Source: Mesostigma viride (Eukaryota > Streptophyta > Mesostigmatophyceae > Mesostigmatales > Mesostigmataceae). Taken from it: DNA of 64,000 nucleotides. The DNA lies in assembly GCA_009746045.1 (NCBI GenBank), contig RPFO01000213.1, positions 1,306,078 to 1,370,077 on the forward strand, read 5' to 3'. This document shows, piece by piece, positions 12,386-22,920 of the stretch. The stretch's first letter is position 1; every line of letters starts with the position of its first letter. The translations under genes and the position numbers were made by a program. The notes under the pieces were generated by a model. The model was not told where the DNA came from. It saw only the letters and a program-made list of their open reading frames with translations, and did not search any database.

Positions 12386-13186
12386 GGAACATAACTCCGT
12401 TGGGAGTATATGTAGCGCATAGCCCTTGAGAAGGGGCATATGGCCTATAATCCATACAACGGCGGATGTCGGCTGTCCGCCTCCCCCGCGCGCGGGGGAA
12501 GGCTGGCCCGGCACCCGTGCTCCTCACCTTTAAGTACATGGCGGACAAGCTGGCGTTCCTTAAATGCCGCAAGATCGAAGCTCTCGGAGGCTCGCTTCAC
12601 GCTGGACGACGACTTGCCCCTGGCCCAGCAACAGCGGCGACGCGAGCTATGGCCGACCTACCTTCAGCTCCGGCAGAGCGCAGGGGGGAAGCCGGTATAC
12701 TGGAGGGGGGACGTCATCCACGTTGACCACAAGCCCTGGCAGGCACCTCCTGCCACCTCAGACTAGGGAATATATACCAGTAGTGTAGATTAGTCAGGCT
12801 TAGCCTAGCATGTGGCCCACGCGCATGTGCGCCCATAATTGCCCCCATGGATGATGCCTTCAGAATTAAGCCAAGCCATGCCTATATGGGACCTCCCATG
12901 GATGCTGCATTAATTTAGCCATGCTATGCCTATGCAGAGAGACGCTCTCTGTCGACTAAGCCATGCCCTAGCTCTTGTATAGCCATGATGATCTTCCCCC
13001 CCCATGACAGGCTCGCCTTAGCTGGGTTGAGCTTGAGAGATCGTGGTGGTGCAGGTGCCTTTGGGCACCCAGAGCAAGTGTCGTTTACATTCCCACCCTT
13101 GCAGGAAGTAGCTTAGAATGTAATAATAGCCATATGCCCTTTCTCTGGGATATGTGCTACAGATACTCCCAACGGAGTTATACTCC
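12386..13186. mobile_element. ~800-bp TIR element carrying LINE ORF1 debris
   Basis: The left end GGAACATAACTCCGTTGGGA and the right end (inverted, 13,133-13,186) match over about 50 bp, including TGTAGC-CATA and AAGGGGCAT versus AAAGGGCAT. The flanks are TTAATTA-type on both sides, compatible with a TAATTA or shorter TA duplication. Internally it holds an ORF1 C-terminal fragment (separate entry) and, at 12,970-13,135, a block shared with 22,600-22,770. A further inverted copy of that block lies at 13,205-13,340. No transposase is present, so it looks non-autonomous, MITE-like. Confidence 0.65.
12500..12766 (+). pseudogene. LINE ORF1-like fragment, frameshifted
   Basis: One frame reads PVLLTFKYMADKLAFLKCRK. 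After a shift of frame the next reads SEARFTLDDDLPLAQQQRRR and then PVYWRGDVIHVDHKPW before a stop. The pattern (a strand-helix segment, then a DDLxPAQxxxR helix, then a YWRG-containing strand) resembles the C-terminal domain of L1-type ORF1 nucleic-acid chaperones. Two other copies of the same tail occur on the minus strand at 13,575-13,700 and 15,240-15,560, which supports a dispersed retroelement. It is broken and not expected to function. Confidence 0.6.
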
Positions 13187-13204
13187 TAATTAATTAATGG
13201 CCTA

Positions 13205-13440
13205 TATAATACATTCTAAGCTACTTTCTGCAAGGGTGGGAATGTAAACGACACTTGCTCTAGGTGCACCAGGGCACCTGCACCCCCCAGAGTCTCGGGC
13301 AACACCCAGCTAAGGGGAGCCCGTCATAGGGCCGGGGGGAAGATCAGCATAGCTATACGAGGGCTAGAGCGTGGCATCTCAGCAGAGAGCAACTCTCTGT
13401 ATGGGCACAGCATAACTAGATAAAGCTAGGCATCATCTGG
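13205..13440. repeat. inverted partner of the 12,970-13,135 block
   Basis: The sequence around GCTACTTTCTGCAAGGGTGG through GGGCAACACCCAGCTAAGG is the reverse complement of 12,970-13,135, with modest divergence. A hairpin with ~130-bp arms separated by ~70 bp results. This fits one more copy of the same TIR element family, inserted in the opposite direction. Confidence 0.7.
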
Positions 13441-13569
13441 AGTGTGGCACATCATAGGCACACATGTACATGGCTAAATAATACTCGTGAATCAGCTGCA
13501 TGGTATAGAGCCTGCAGGAGGCTTACATGTACATGGCAACGGTCTAACTATTCTACACTACTACTGCTG

Positions 13570-13742
13570 TATTCCCCTAAGCTGGGGTGTCTGGAGTCAC
13601 GGGGGCCGCGGGGGTCGCATGCCAGGGCTTGTGGCCGACGTAGATGGCCGCCCCCTTCCAGTACACCGGCTGCCCCGCCTTGGTCTGCCGGAGCTGGATC
13701 CCAGCCCCAGATCAGAACACGCCGCCCATCATTGATAAACAT
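13570..13742 (-). pseudogene. LINE ORF1 C-terminal fragment
   Basis: The minus strand reads LRQTKAGQPVYWKGAAIYVG then HKPWHATP and a stop. This is clearly the same protein tail as at 12,660-12,766, with residues conserved at PVYW.G..I.V.HKPW. Only about 40 residues survive. Confidence 0.6.
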
Positions 13743-13744
13743 GG

Positions 13745-15239
13745 TGCATTATAATCTGGCCAAGGAAAGAGGTTGAAATACTTACCAACAGTCCGCTAAA
13801 GTGGAGCCCCAGCAGCGTGTTGTATGGCCTGTTAAAGCTGGATAAGCTCCAGGGTTGCACATCAACACACCTATATGTGCTGACTGTTGAATACATGTAC
13901 AGGACATGTATGTACCTTCTGTTTGTTGCCTTCAGGCTCAGCTTCCTACGCCATGAATTACACTTGGAAGAATGAACAGGCGCACATCACGCTGTTTGGG
14001 GAGGCTAGTGGCCATGGCTTACGTCGCCCTCTCGAGCAGCGATGCTTGACGAGGCGTCCGGCGTAACATGAACGAGGCCGGCGCTATCACAAGCCTCGGG
14101 GAAAGAGACAGGCAGAAAATCTGGATGGGGAACGGGGCGGGCTTCATGCACCCTACCTTGGATCCGGATGCCGAAAAAGCAGGTTCCACTGTACAGCGTC
14201 GACTCGACCAGCGCAATGCGTATTCATGCGTCATTTCGCAACGATCGCAGGCGATATTCAGTGATGAGCGCACTGCGGGTCTACATTACAGAGCCAGCAA
14301 AAAATCAGGCTGGGCTTCGCTCTAGAAGTTGTTGAAGCGCCCTGCGCAAATGGGATGACAAAAATGAAAGAAACGAGGGAGTGGCATATTTTTACGTGCG
14401 TTGCCATGATCAGCCCCGCACGCACCCTCTTGGCAGCTCCAACTGCTGCGGCAACGAGGCATTTACAATGGCAGTCGTTTTAACAAAAAGTTTTTCGGTC
14501 AAAAATTTTTGAATTAGTCATAGAATCGTGCGAGCGGCTTACCTCGAACTACACTGTCGCCGTTTTCGATAAGTTTCCGGTGTGACTTTTTGGGGGTCCA
14601 CTGCAAAATGCAGCGGACCTGACCCGACCTCGCGAAAATGCCCGCCCTTTTTCTGTTTTCCTGAAAAAATGGGCCGATTTCTTTAGGATAAAAAAATATC
14701 TACGTGAAGTAGATGAGTTATGAAGGCTCAAAATGAATTCGCTGTCCGTAATGTGTTCTCAGGACGGTCGCTAGGATTTTCACGGCCGCCATGGGTGCTG
14801 CGTGACTTTTTGCCTCGTCGTTACCTTCCCGCCCACCAGATTTTCGGGATCTCGCGCCAATTTGGTGACGGAATAAGATGGTCGTTTTTGGCGGGGCTCG
14901 CACCGTTGTGCAATCGGACACGATAGACGATCCGGTGAAGTTCTGTGGGTGCAATAAGACCCATGCGAGCATACCATAACAAGGAGCGTGGGCAAGTAAT
15001 CTGATCATAGCCAGGACGTAGCATGGCTGTACAAGGGCTAAGCTAAGGCTATGGCTGGTTGTGTACCGTGCGCTAGCGCGGTGCACGTGACTAGGTATGG
15101 TCACTGGCACGGCTAGGCAAACATTCTAGGCATGGCTGCCATGCACTGACGACATGGCGGCATGCGGTGACTACCAATTATGATCACAAGCTATTTTAGC
15201 CCGCATGGGGCGTCCACATCAAGATTGTGGTTGATCATA
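13745..15239. other. no gene seen
   Basis: Short frames on both strands (for example 14,019-14,273 minus and 14,720-14,926 plus) have no recognisable domain and no splice partners. A C-to-G rich stretch at 14,560-14,640 and palindromic TTTTTGA/TCAAAAA near 14,490 are visible, but nothing decisive. Confidence 0.4.
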
Positions 15240-16660
15240 TCAGGTCCCCGCCCCTCCAGTACACCTTGGGCTTCTGGGCCGGGATCCTGCTAATTGTGGC
15301 GGGGTATTCCCGGGCAACAGGTCGCGTCGCTGCTGCTGCTGAGCGGGGGTCAGGTCGTCATCTAGCGTCCAGGTGAGGTCGTGCAACCCGTCTTGCGACG
15401 AGAAAGAAATTAACCGCTGCTTCACTTCCGGCTCAGGGGAGGCCGGGAAGGTGAGCAGTCCACTCAGTGGCGGGGGAGCCCGACCTTGTCCCGTGAGTGG
15501 GGAAGGCGGACGGCGGTGCCGCACCCGCGCAGTTTCTACCTCACCTACCAGGCCCATGAGGGTAAGAAGCTAGCTGGCCGGTCCTTGAGCTCGTCGGCAA
15601 GGTTGGATCAGCCGTCTCCCCCGGGGCTTCTGGGGGAAACGACGCAGCACCACTCGGCACTCGCGGCGGGCGCGATCGGTGGCCTCCCTTTGTTCGGCCT
15701 AGCGGTAGTCCTCCAGCTTCGAGTTTCGTGGCGATGGCGTCAATGGTTGAGGCGGTCGCTCATGCACATGTGTGACCGCAGCAGGTCCGCATAGGAGAGC
15801 GGCGGGAGGTCGCCGCAGCGTCCTGCCGGGGAGGCTGGGATGCGATGGTGGCCGTCTGCGCCGCCGGCTATCTTTGGGACCTGCGTGGCCAGCGCCTCGG
15901 TGTGGGCGGTGATGGCTTAATTCAAGCTTCTTCATGAGCACACCGCACTTGCCCTCTGATGGATGCCGGAGAGGAGGGCGGCATGTGCATCAGAGGCCTG
16001 CGCCGCGGTCTGCAGCGCCGTGAGCTGAGGTTGAAGCTTGTGCATGGGCGACGTTAGTTTCCGTATTGGAGACCAATTGGCCTCCACCGTGTTGAACGCC
16101 GTGGTCATCGATGTCATCTTCTTGGCCAGCGGCCAGGTCACGTGCTCCTCCAGCACTGCTCGGATGTCAACCTTGCAGAGGGAGGAAGCCGATGTGGCTG
16201 CCGGCTGCGCAGGCCGGGCTGGGTTGCGGAGCTTAGCGCCGGACGCGAGGTCGCGCGCGTAATCAGTTAGCTGGAAGAAGCTGAACAGGATAGCGAGGCA
16301 ATCAGGGTTGAGCTCTGGCCGGGCGAGGAACCTCTCCAGGTTGTCGGCGGGGATGGGCCAAATGGGCCTATGGAGCGTGCCTTCCTGTGCTAAGAACTGG
16401 AATATCTCGCGGCAGCGGCAGCGCGCGGCAGGGCCGCCACCCGTGGACTTTTCGTGATAGACTCGGCATGGACATGTGCTACACTAGACGTGACGGGCTC
16501 ACCCCCGGGCAGCCTCCTGGTTTGTCTGTAATATGGAGGCAGATGGTGCGCAAGGATAGATGGCAAGTAGTGATGAAGGAGACCACCCCCAAGCCTGTGG
16601 GGGCTCCGCGTGTGACCAAGTATGGCATTCATAGCGATTCGGGCCGCGGTGCCCACACCC
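15240..16660 (-). pseudogene. decayed LINE ORF1, minus strand
   Basis: Several minus-strand frames line up as one broken protein. The upstream part (15,932-16,260) is helix-rich, with MTSMTTAFNTVEANWSPIRK and LQPQLTALQTAAQ, like the coiled-coil of an ORF1p. The downstream part (15,240-15,557) contains LTWTLDDDLTPAQQQQRRDL and, in another frame, a YWRGGDLI tail. Frameshifts and stops separate them. The same tail is found at 12.7 and 13.6 kb. The plus-strand open frames in this stretch are shadows. Confidence 0.55.
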
Positions 16661-16763
16661 CTGTAACTAGGACCTAGATAGCTTATACCATCCATTCCAT
16701 CCCATGTTCCCCTCCCACTGAGGACTTATGCTCACGTGACGCAGTCACGTGTCTATTAATTAA

Positions 16764-17084
16764 TTAATGAATTAATCTCGCGGCGCATTCTTCCTTGGTC
16801 AGTTCCAGCCAGTTGCTGAAAGAAAAGCGTTCGTAGCCTGGTAGGTAATTTCGCCATTTGTGTTTGTGGCAGGGTTTCTTGGGCTCGATCGCGAGGCGCT
16901 TGGCGATGGGTTCAGTTGCGGGTATTCCAGGCGGCTGGGCGAGCCGCGAGAACAATGGCGAGTGGGTTGGGCTGGGAGCCGGAAAGCTCCTTTTCCATGG
17001 ACCGCGTTTAGCTTTCGGAGTCGTCATAGCCTGAATCTTGTCAGGTGCGTAACTTTTTCGATACTGCGTTTCAGCCGTAACCAA
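16764..17084 (-). CDS. hypothetical 106-aa frame, unrecognised
   Basis: A minus-strand frame, basic and proline-rich at the centre, with a C-terminal part PGYERFSFSNWLELTKEECA that looks protein-like. It lies in transposon-rich DNA just 5' of the LINE ORF1 relic on the same strand, so it may be another retroelement scrap. No domain is recognised. Confidence 0.2.
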   Translation of the reverse strand: MVTAETQYRKSYAPDKIQAMTTPKAKRGPWKRSFPAPSPTHSPLFSRLAQPPGIPATEPIAKRLAIEPKKPCHKHKWRNYLPGYERFSFSNWLELTKEECAARLIH

Positions 17085-17696
17085 TTATACTAGCGGGTGC
17101 GTCGAAGACGCATCGAAAGCAAGTGATCTGACTGAATTTGGGGCTCAGACGCAAAAGTTCTGAGCGCCGCCGTCAGCCATGGATACTGTCGTCAGCCATT
17201 TGCGTGAAAAGTGCTCCGTGGCATGCGCGTGAAAAGTACTCCGTGGTATGCCTAGAACAAGGGGGCGCTTTATAGTATGAACATGTACAATATGCATTGT
17301 CTCATTTATATACCAAAACTATGTTGAGAAAAAAATTATGGAGGGTGCAGGACAAGTTACTGGACATGACCAGCTGCCAGTTCTGCCTAAACTGGGTGCA
17401 TGGCATGTAGATATGTTGTAGTCAGCAAAGTAAATTGATAAAGAAGAATATAATAATGATAACAAAGTTGATCTTTGCTTCCTAGCTTGAAACAGCCGTT
17501 TTCAACATGCATGCCACATTCTACTTTCATTTGCATGGTTGCATGCTTTGGATCGGCCACGGGCTCGCCCCAACATCAGTCAGCTCAACCACTGAATCAC
17601 GGTGAGGGTGGCCTAGCCGGCGTCAATTTTCAGGTGGCAAAGTATCAGAATTGCGTGCCTTCTTTTACGTGCCCAACCATCAGGCATGAAGCCCCA

Positions 17697-20600
17697 TCAC
17701 GATGCCAGCTTGGCGCACGCCTCCCGGTGCCCCTCCTTCCAGTGCTTCTTCTGGCATTCCCGCGAGCAGTAATGCACCAGCCGGCAGCGCCCACACTGCG
17801 ACAGCGATGCCGCTCGCGCACCACAGGTCACACATGCCTTCTTGGCTGCGCCACCGCCTCCCCCTTGGCTGGTGGAGGGGGCACCTGCCCCTGCTGCCCC
17901 CGACCCCCCAGCCACGCCCTCACTCCTTGAGCCAGCCGGGTTGTCCCCGCGACTCTCCTCTTGCGCCGCTGGCCGCGCCCTTGTCGCCGCGCTCGCAAAA
18001 GCGGACAGCACGGCATCATCCGGCCAAGCCTCCCCTAAACCTGCCAGCGCGTCCAGGCTCATCCGCATCAACAGGGGGAGGGACTGCTCGGGGAACAACG
18101 GCTGAAACACAGGCAGACGCGCATTCATCGCCCGGTCTGCCTCCTCCAGCACTCGGTACAAATCCCCGGGCCGACTCCCCTCCCCCACTAGGGGCCCGAA
18201 CTCTGGCATCATGACTGCATAGGCAAAGTCAGAGTAGGACTCAGGCAGACCGCACGTGTCCTCGGGCACGCCCTGCTGAAAGCGCCGGAAGTGGGCCAGG
18301 GACGCCCTGGGCTGACCCAGCTCGACCTTGCAGCGGCCAGTGTCGTACTCCAGCGCAGACGCCATGGCCTTGCGGAGAGATTTCAGCTCCTCCGATGCCC
18401 AAGTGCAACCCTCGTCTGACAACGCTGACAGTGCCGAAGGAGAGGGCGATGGCGAGGGCGGCGCAATGGGCACGGGAGGCGTCGATGCCGCTACTAGTTC
18501 CTGCGGGGTGTACGGCCACAGCGACGTCCTGGCATCATCACGCAGCAACTTGCCAGCAGCAGCAGCATCGGCCAGGGCGGTGCGATGGTCACCGAGCTCG
18601 AATGCAAAAGCTCCCCGCCATCGTTGCAATGCAGGGACAAGGTGGGGGGGAGCAGCCCGGAGCGCGGAGTCAGCCAACCGGACGCGGTCCCCGCTATCCC
18701 TCGCCGTGAACATCTTGACCACGGATGCCTGGAAATATCGGGAAGCCGGCGATGATGGAACGTGCCAGCCGCTGGCGATCCCCTCGTTGGCTCTGCCAGA
18801 ATCTAGATTAGTACTCCCAGACGAGCCACCGCCGCCTGGTGAAGGTGACGAAGATGAGTCAGCCGGCGGCCCCCCTGCAAGCTCGCGATCGACCGCATCC
18901 AGCAGTGCCTGCAAGGCCGGCAGCTCCCTCAAGCGCCCGTGCACGGATGCGGGAATGAACACCCCCTTGCTGTCAAACAGATACGCAAAGCACAGCTCCG
19001 AGATGGCGGCCGCATAATCTCCACGCACGAGTGCCAGCAGAGTGCGCTGGAAGTGCCGCAGCGAGTACAGCAGGGACCATCCAGAGAGCGAACCGGTGTG
19101 ACTGCTGACGTATGCCTCCAGCATCGGGATGTGCACCTCGGGGCCGCCAGGGACAAACACAGCGTCCTCGTCCACGTGGGGATGAATCAACTTCAGAAGA
19201 TCCCACACCGCCCTCAACTCCTCATCCGTAGCACCCCCATCACTACCCCGCTCGGCAAACCCCGCCGCATCCCCCCCCTTTGATCCGGCAGCCCCCCCTC
19301 CAACCCCCGCCTCGTCATCACTATCATCATCATCATCACCATCATCCACCAGAGGGAACAGGTCCCCCCTGCCCAACCGTGCCGTCAGGGCATCCAGGTC
19401 ATCCTGCGCCCCTGGGACCTCCCTGGCCGCCGCCTGCGAGAGTAGCCGCCGCGCTGCCCGCAGCTCCCTGCCCGACTTGGCCACCTCGGCCAGGTAGCGC
19501 CCCGCCACGTGGCACGACTGCGCGTCGCCCATCTTGGCCGCCGGGCGAAAAAACCGCGTGTGCGCCTCCGCGGTCATCCCCTTGGCCTCCAACAATTTAC
19601 CCACCGTAAACAGAAGGCCCACAATGAAGACCAGGCTCGCGGCAATCGCGCCCGGTTCAGCCATGGAGGCCACCACCAGCTTGCCCGCTTCTTCTGCCAA
19701 CCGCGCCGCCTCGAGCTGCAACTCGGTTGGCTTGCGGCGCCGCCGCACCCGCTCCAGCAACAGCGCCTTGTAGTCCTCCCCCGAGAGCATAGTGATCGGC
19801 TTCCCCTTCAAGAACTCGGTCAGCGTCGGCGGCGTGTCCCCTCCCGCCAGCAGCTCTCGGAACAGCTCGCCTTGGGACTTGCGAATGTCACGAGCATTCT
19901 GGATATCCAGGCACAGCGACGCCTCGGCTCCCAACGTGGCCCCCCGCACTCCGTTCGCCGCGCCGCTTTTATGCGTCTTCCACGACCGGACGTGGCGTCG
20001 GGCAGCCTCCAGCAGCACCAGCCCTTCGGACAGCCACTGGCGGGACAGAAACACCAAGCCCTTGACCGCCAGCATGCTACCCGCGCCGGCCGCCTTGTGC
20101 AGCCACCTGGCCGCCTTGTCAAAGTCCCGGGCGCATCCGTTGCCGTCCATGAGCCGCGTGCCCAGGCTGACCATGGCGGGCACGCTGCCTGCCTTTGCCG
20201 CGCGACGGAACAGCACGGTGGACTCCTTGGCCGGCCGGCCCATCTCCTTCCACAGGAGGGCTAAACTATTGATGGACGTCACGAGCCCTGCATCTGCTGC
20301 CGCACGCACCCACCGCTCCGCCTGGACGATGTCCTGATCCAAACCACAGAACCCGTGCTGATACGCGCCGCCCAGAAGGTCCTGCACGCGCGCCACGTCC
20401 TGGTCGGGCAGGCCGAGGCCCTTCCAGTAGGCGTCCGGCCCGCTACGGATGCAGCGTCTCGCCCACGATATAAATTTGGGGGGGTCGGACGGCACGCCGA
20501 TCCCGCACAGGTACACGCGGGCGAGGTGGAGCATCGCCGCCGTGCAGCCCGCCTCGGCCTCCCTCTCGTACAGGGCCATCACGTCGGGCAGGTCGCCCTG

Positions 20601-21254
20601 CGCACGCAGCTCCTCCGGCACCCGGTTGCCCAGCTCGACTGCGCGGCACACTATCTCGCGGCGCGCGAGCGCGCGAAAGGTCTCGTTGTCGGCCTCGTCT
20701 GATTGCGCGGCGCCCCGGCGAATAGAGTCAAAGTGCTCCTCTCGCCGCCGCATGAGGCGCGCGTGGGCCTTCTCCGTGGCGGCCCGAATCGAGGGCTCGA
20801 AGAACATGCCAGTTGCCAGGTCGCTGGCGAGCGGACCCTCCGGCGCGTTGGCGACCAGCAAGGGCAGATGCGGGTCCAGATGCAGCTGCTTGGCGACGGC
20901 GATGCACGCATCTTGCAAGAGGGACTTCAGCGCGGGGCTTGGCGCGGCGCGCAGGCCTTGCAAGGCAAGCGCTTCGGCCTCCTGGTTGCGGCGGAGGGCA
21001 AGCAGGCACTGGGCGCCAACTTCGTAGCCGCGCGACCAGCGCGGGTCGAGGTCGATGCTCTCCAGGCACAGGTCGAGCGCCGCGGCATGTTTGTGGAGGT
21101 GGAAACGGCATGTCGCGCGGTGGGTGAGCCACTTGGCGCAGCGGGGCTCAGCTCGTGCCAGCCGCTTGTACTCCACGGCGGCCTCCGCGTATTTCCGGGC
21201 CGAGAAGAGCAGGCGTGCCCTTTCCTGGACATTCGCAGTATCCATCGACGGCAA
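17697..21254 (-). CDS. TPR/Sel1-repeat protein with C-terminal MYND finger
   Basis: A single uninterrupted frame of 1185 residues. Residues ~5-115 form TPR-like helices (ARLLFSARKYAEAAVEYKRL). Residues ~230-410 are Sel1-like repeats, seen in AAMLHLARVYLCGIGVPSDP, AERWVRAAADAGL and ARWLHKAAGAGSMLAVKGL. An acidic run (DDGDDDDDSDDEAG) lies near residue 650. The last ~45 residues are a MYND zinc finger with all expected ligands: CVTCG, CGRCRLVHYCSRECQ and HWKEGHREAC. TPR and Sel1 repeats are protein-binding scaffolds and MYND fingers bind proline-rich peptides, so an adaptor role is likely; no enzyme domain is seen. The start at 21,254 gives MPSMDTANVQE; the second Met, three residues on, is also possible. 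No introns, unlike the neighbouring genes. Confidence 0.85.
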   Translation of the reverse strand: MPSMDTANVQERARLLFSARKYAEAAVEYKRLARAEPRCAKWLTHRATCRFHLHKHAAALDLCLESIDLDPRWSRGYEVGAQCLLALRRNQEAEALALQGLRAAPSPALKSLLQDACIAVAKQLHLDPHLPLLVANAPEGPLASDLATGMFFEPSIRAATEKAHARLMRRREEHFDSIRRGAAQSDEADNETFRALARREIVCRAVELGNRVPEELRAQGDLPDVMALYEREAEAGCTAAMLHLARVYLCGIGVPSDPPKFISWARRCIRSGPDAYWKGLGLPDQDVARVQDLLGGAYQHGFCGLDQDIVQAERWVRAAADAGLVTSINSLALLWKEMGRPAKESTVLFRRAAKAGSVPAMVSLGTRLMDGNGCARDFDKAARWLHKAAGAGSMLAVKGLVFLSRQWLSEGLVLLEAARRHVRSWKTHKSGAANGVRGATLGAEASLCLDIQNARDIRKSQGELFRELLAGGDTPPTLTEFLKGKPITMLSGEDYKALLLERVRRRRKPTELQLEAARLAEEAGKLVVASMAEPGAIAASLVFIVGLLFTVGKLLEAKGMTAEAHTRFFRPAAKMGDAQSCHVAGRYLAEVAKSGRELRAARRLLSQAAAREVPGAQDDLDALTARLGRGDLFPLVDDGDDDDDSDDEAGVGGGAAGSKGGDAAGFAERGSDGGATDEELRAVWDLLKLIHPHVDEDAVFVPGGPEVHIPMLEAYVSSHTGSLSGWSLLYSLRHFQRTLLALVRGDYAAAISELCFAYLFDSKGVFIPASVHGRLRELPALQALLDAVDRELAGGPPADSSSSPSPGGGGSSGSTNLDSGRANEGIASGWHVPSSPASRYFQASVVKMFTARDSGDRVRLADSALRAAPPHLVPALQRWRGAFAFELGDHRTALADAAAAGKLLRDDARTSLWPYTPQELVAASTPPVPIAPPSPSPSPSALSALSDEGCTWASEELKSLRKAMASALEYDTGRCKVELGQPRASLAHFRRFQQGVPEDTCGLPESYSDFAYAVMMPEFGPLVGEGSRPGDLYRVLEEADRAMNARLPVFQPLFPEQSLPLLMRMSLDALAGLGEAWPDDAVLSAFASAATRARPAAQEESRGDNPAGSRSEGVAGGSGAAGAGAPSTSQGGGGGAAKKACVTCGARAASLSQCGRCRLVHYCSRECQKKHWKEGHREACAKLAS

Positions 21255-21259
21255 AGCTG

Positions 21260-22285
21260 TTGTGATTCACAGTTGTAATTCCCAGGTGAACCTCGGAGCT
21301 CTAATCTCAGAGAGCGCCAGACGATAGCCAAAACTGTAAATCATGAGGATTGAGAAGAAACTAGCACATGACTGCGGAATGAAGGTACGCGTCTACAGGC
21401 AAGTTGGAGTCCTGCATTTTAGTAATGCATCAGGAAGCGGCGACAAACAATTCCACCACCCAGCATCTCGGAAGTTTAAGGTGCTCTGAGTAGCCACGGA
21501 TGGCTGCCAATGCTGACCAAGGAGAGCGCGTTAAAAAACGTTCACCGGCGGTGTCAAAAAGCATGCATGGGAAGGTCATTTTCTAGATAATGCCGTCGTT
21601 ATGTAGCATGCGCTTCTTGTCCCAGGCAACATTCCCTGGCTTCCTCTAAAGCCATTAGAGGTGATATGATAGAGAGAAAGGTGATCTATTGCCGAGCAGC
21701 TCACTGCACTGTCTCCCCGCTGCGCAACATCCAGGAACTAAGCATGGTATTTGCCCAAACCAAAGCCGCCAACAGGGCACTATCAGTTGCGTCACGTATC
21801 CGCTCGCCCTGCGCGGATTAATACAGGGAACACCCCTGCAGCAACTGCAGGCTCCATGTCCGTCTCCGAGGATCGTGAAACTCTTTTTTTGTAGGTGGTA
21901 AGTATAATGAAGGTACCAATGTCCGTCGCTTGTATCACATGCCACGTGAGGAGGCCGCGGGGCAGGTGACAGGTACTAATCGAGATCTCGAAGCGTGGAA
22001 ATGACAGCCAGGCGTCAGCCGCCTCAGCTGCGTGTGGCCATGGCGTTCACGTGGGGCGTGACGGTCGAGCAAAAGTTACCTTCCAATTTCCATCGATAGC
22101 ATATCAAGCAACGATTATTACCGATACGCAAATTACATATGTAGGCCGAGAAATCCATAAGGTTCAAGCAGCCTATTTATTGCCTATTCATAAAGCAGCT
22201 TCAGTCGGTATCGATAACTTAGCAACGGCTATGCGGCATACTGATACATATCAATAAAAGGCATAATATATATTAAAAAAAAAAA
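21260..22285. other. 5' flank of the MYND gene, no gene seen
   Basis: About 1 kb upstream of the minus-strand MYND gene. Only short unsupported frames occur and no obvious core promoter motif can be identified. Confidence 0.4.
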
Positions 22286-22293
22286 AATTAAAC

Positions 22294-22895
22294 TATAACA
22301 TGACTCCGTTGGGAGATCATGTAGCACATATTCCCGTTGATGGATGGAGGGGGGGGGCAAAGCCGCGAAACCGAACTAATCTAACTCTAAGCTAATCTAA
22401 TCTAGAAAACCCTACTTATTCTACTCAGCAGTACTGTAACTGATATATATATCAACCATCAATTAAATCACTCAGGCAGATTCCTATTCACTTTTCTTCA
22501 GGGTTCTTCTCCTTTTCGGGTTTTCCCTTATGTTGCATGCCCATCTCACACCTCCGTAATCTATCATTCTCAATGAATAACTGATATATATCAACCACGC
22601 TCTAGCTCTTGTATAGCCGTGATGATCTTCCATGACTCCCCTTAGCTGGGTTGAGCTTGATAGATCGTGGTGGTGCAGGTGCCCTAGGTGCACCTAGAGC
22701 AAGTGTTTTTTACATTCCTTGGGCCACCCTTGCAGGAAGTAGCTTAGAATGTATTAAAAGCCATATATATTATGCCCTTTCTCTGGGATATGTGCTACAT
22801 ACACTCCCAACGGTCGAGTTATGTTCCCAATTAATTAAGTAAGTGTATGTAGCACATATCCCAGAGAAAGGGCATTAATTAATTAATAGGAACAT
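22294..22895. mobile_element. second copy of the TIR element family
   Basis: The left end TGACTCCGTTGGGAGATCAT and the inverted right end (22,772-22,828; ACTCCCAACGG) match the termini of the element at 12,386-13,186. An extra inverted terminus (22,843-22,895, TGTAGCACATATCCCAGAGA) abuts it in TTAATTAA-rich DNA. The internal block 22,600-22,770 is shared with 12,970-13,135. It appears to be a nest of two insertions with no coding capacity. Confidence 0.6.
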
Positions 22896-22920
22896 AATAA
22901 TAATTAATATCACCCTTCGC

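Noticed and set aside
19509-20264. Plus-strand 251-residue frame opposite the MYND gene
   Set aside because: Shadow of the GC-rich minus-strand gene; the minus frame has clear Sel1 and MYND signatures.
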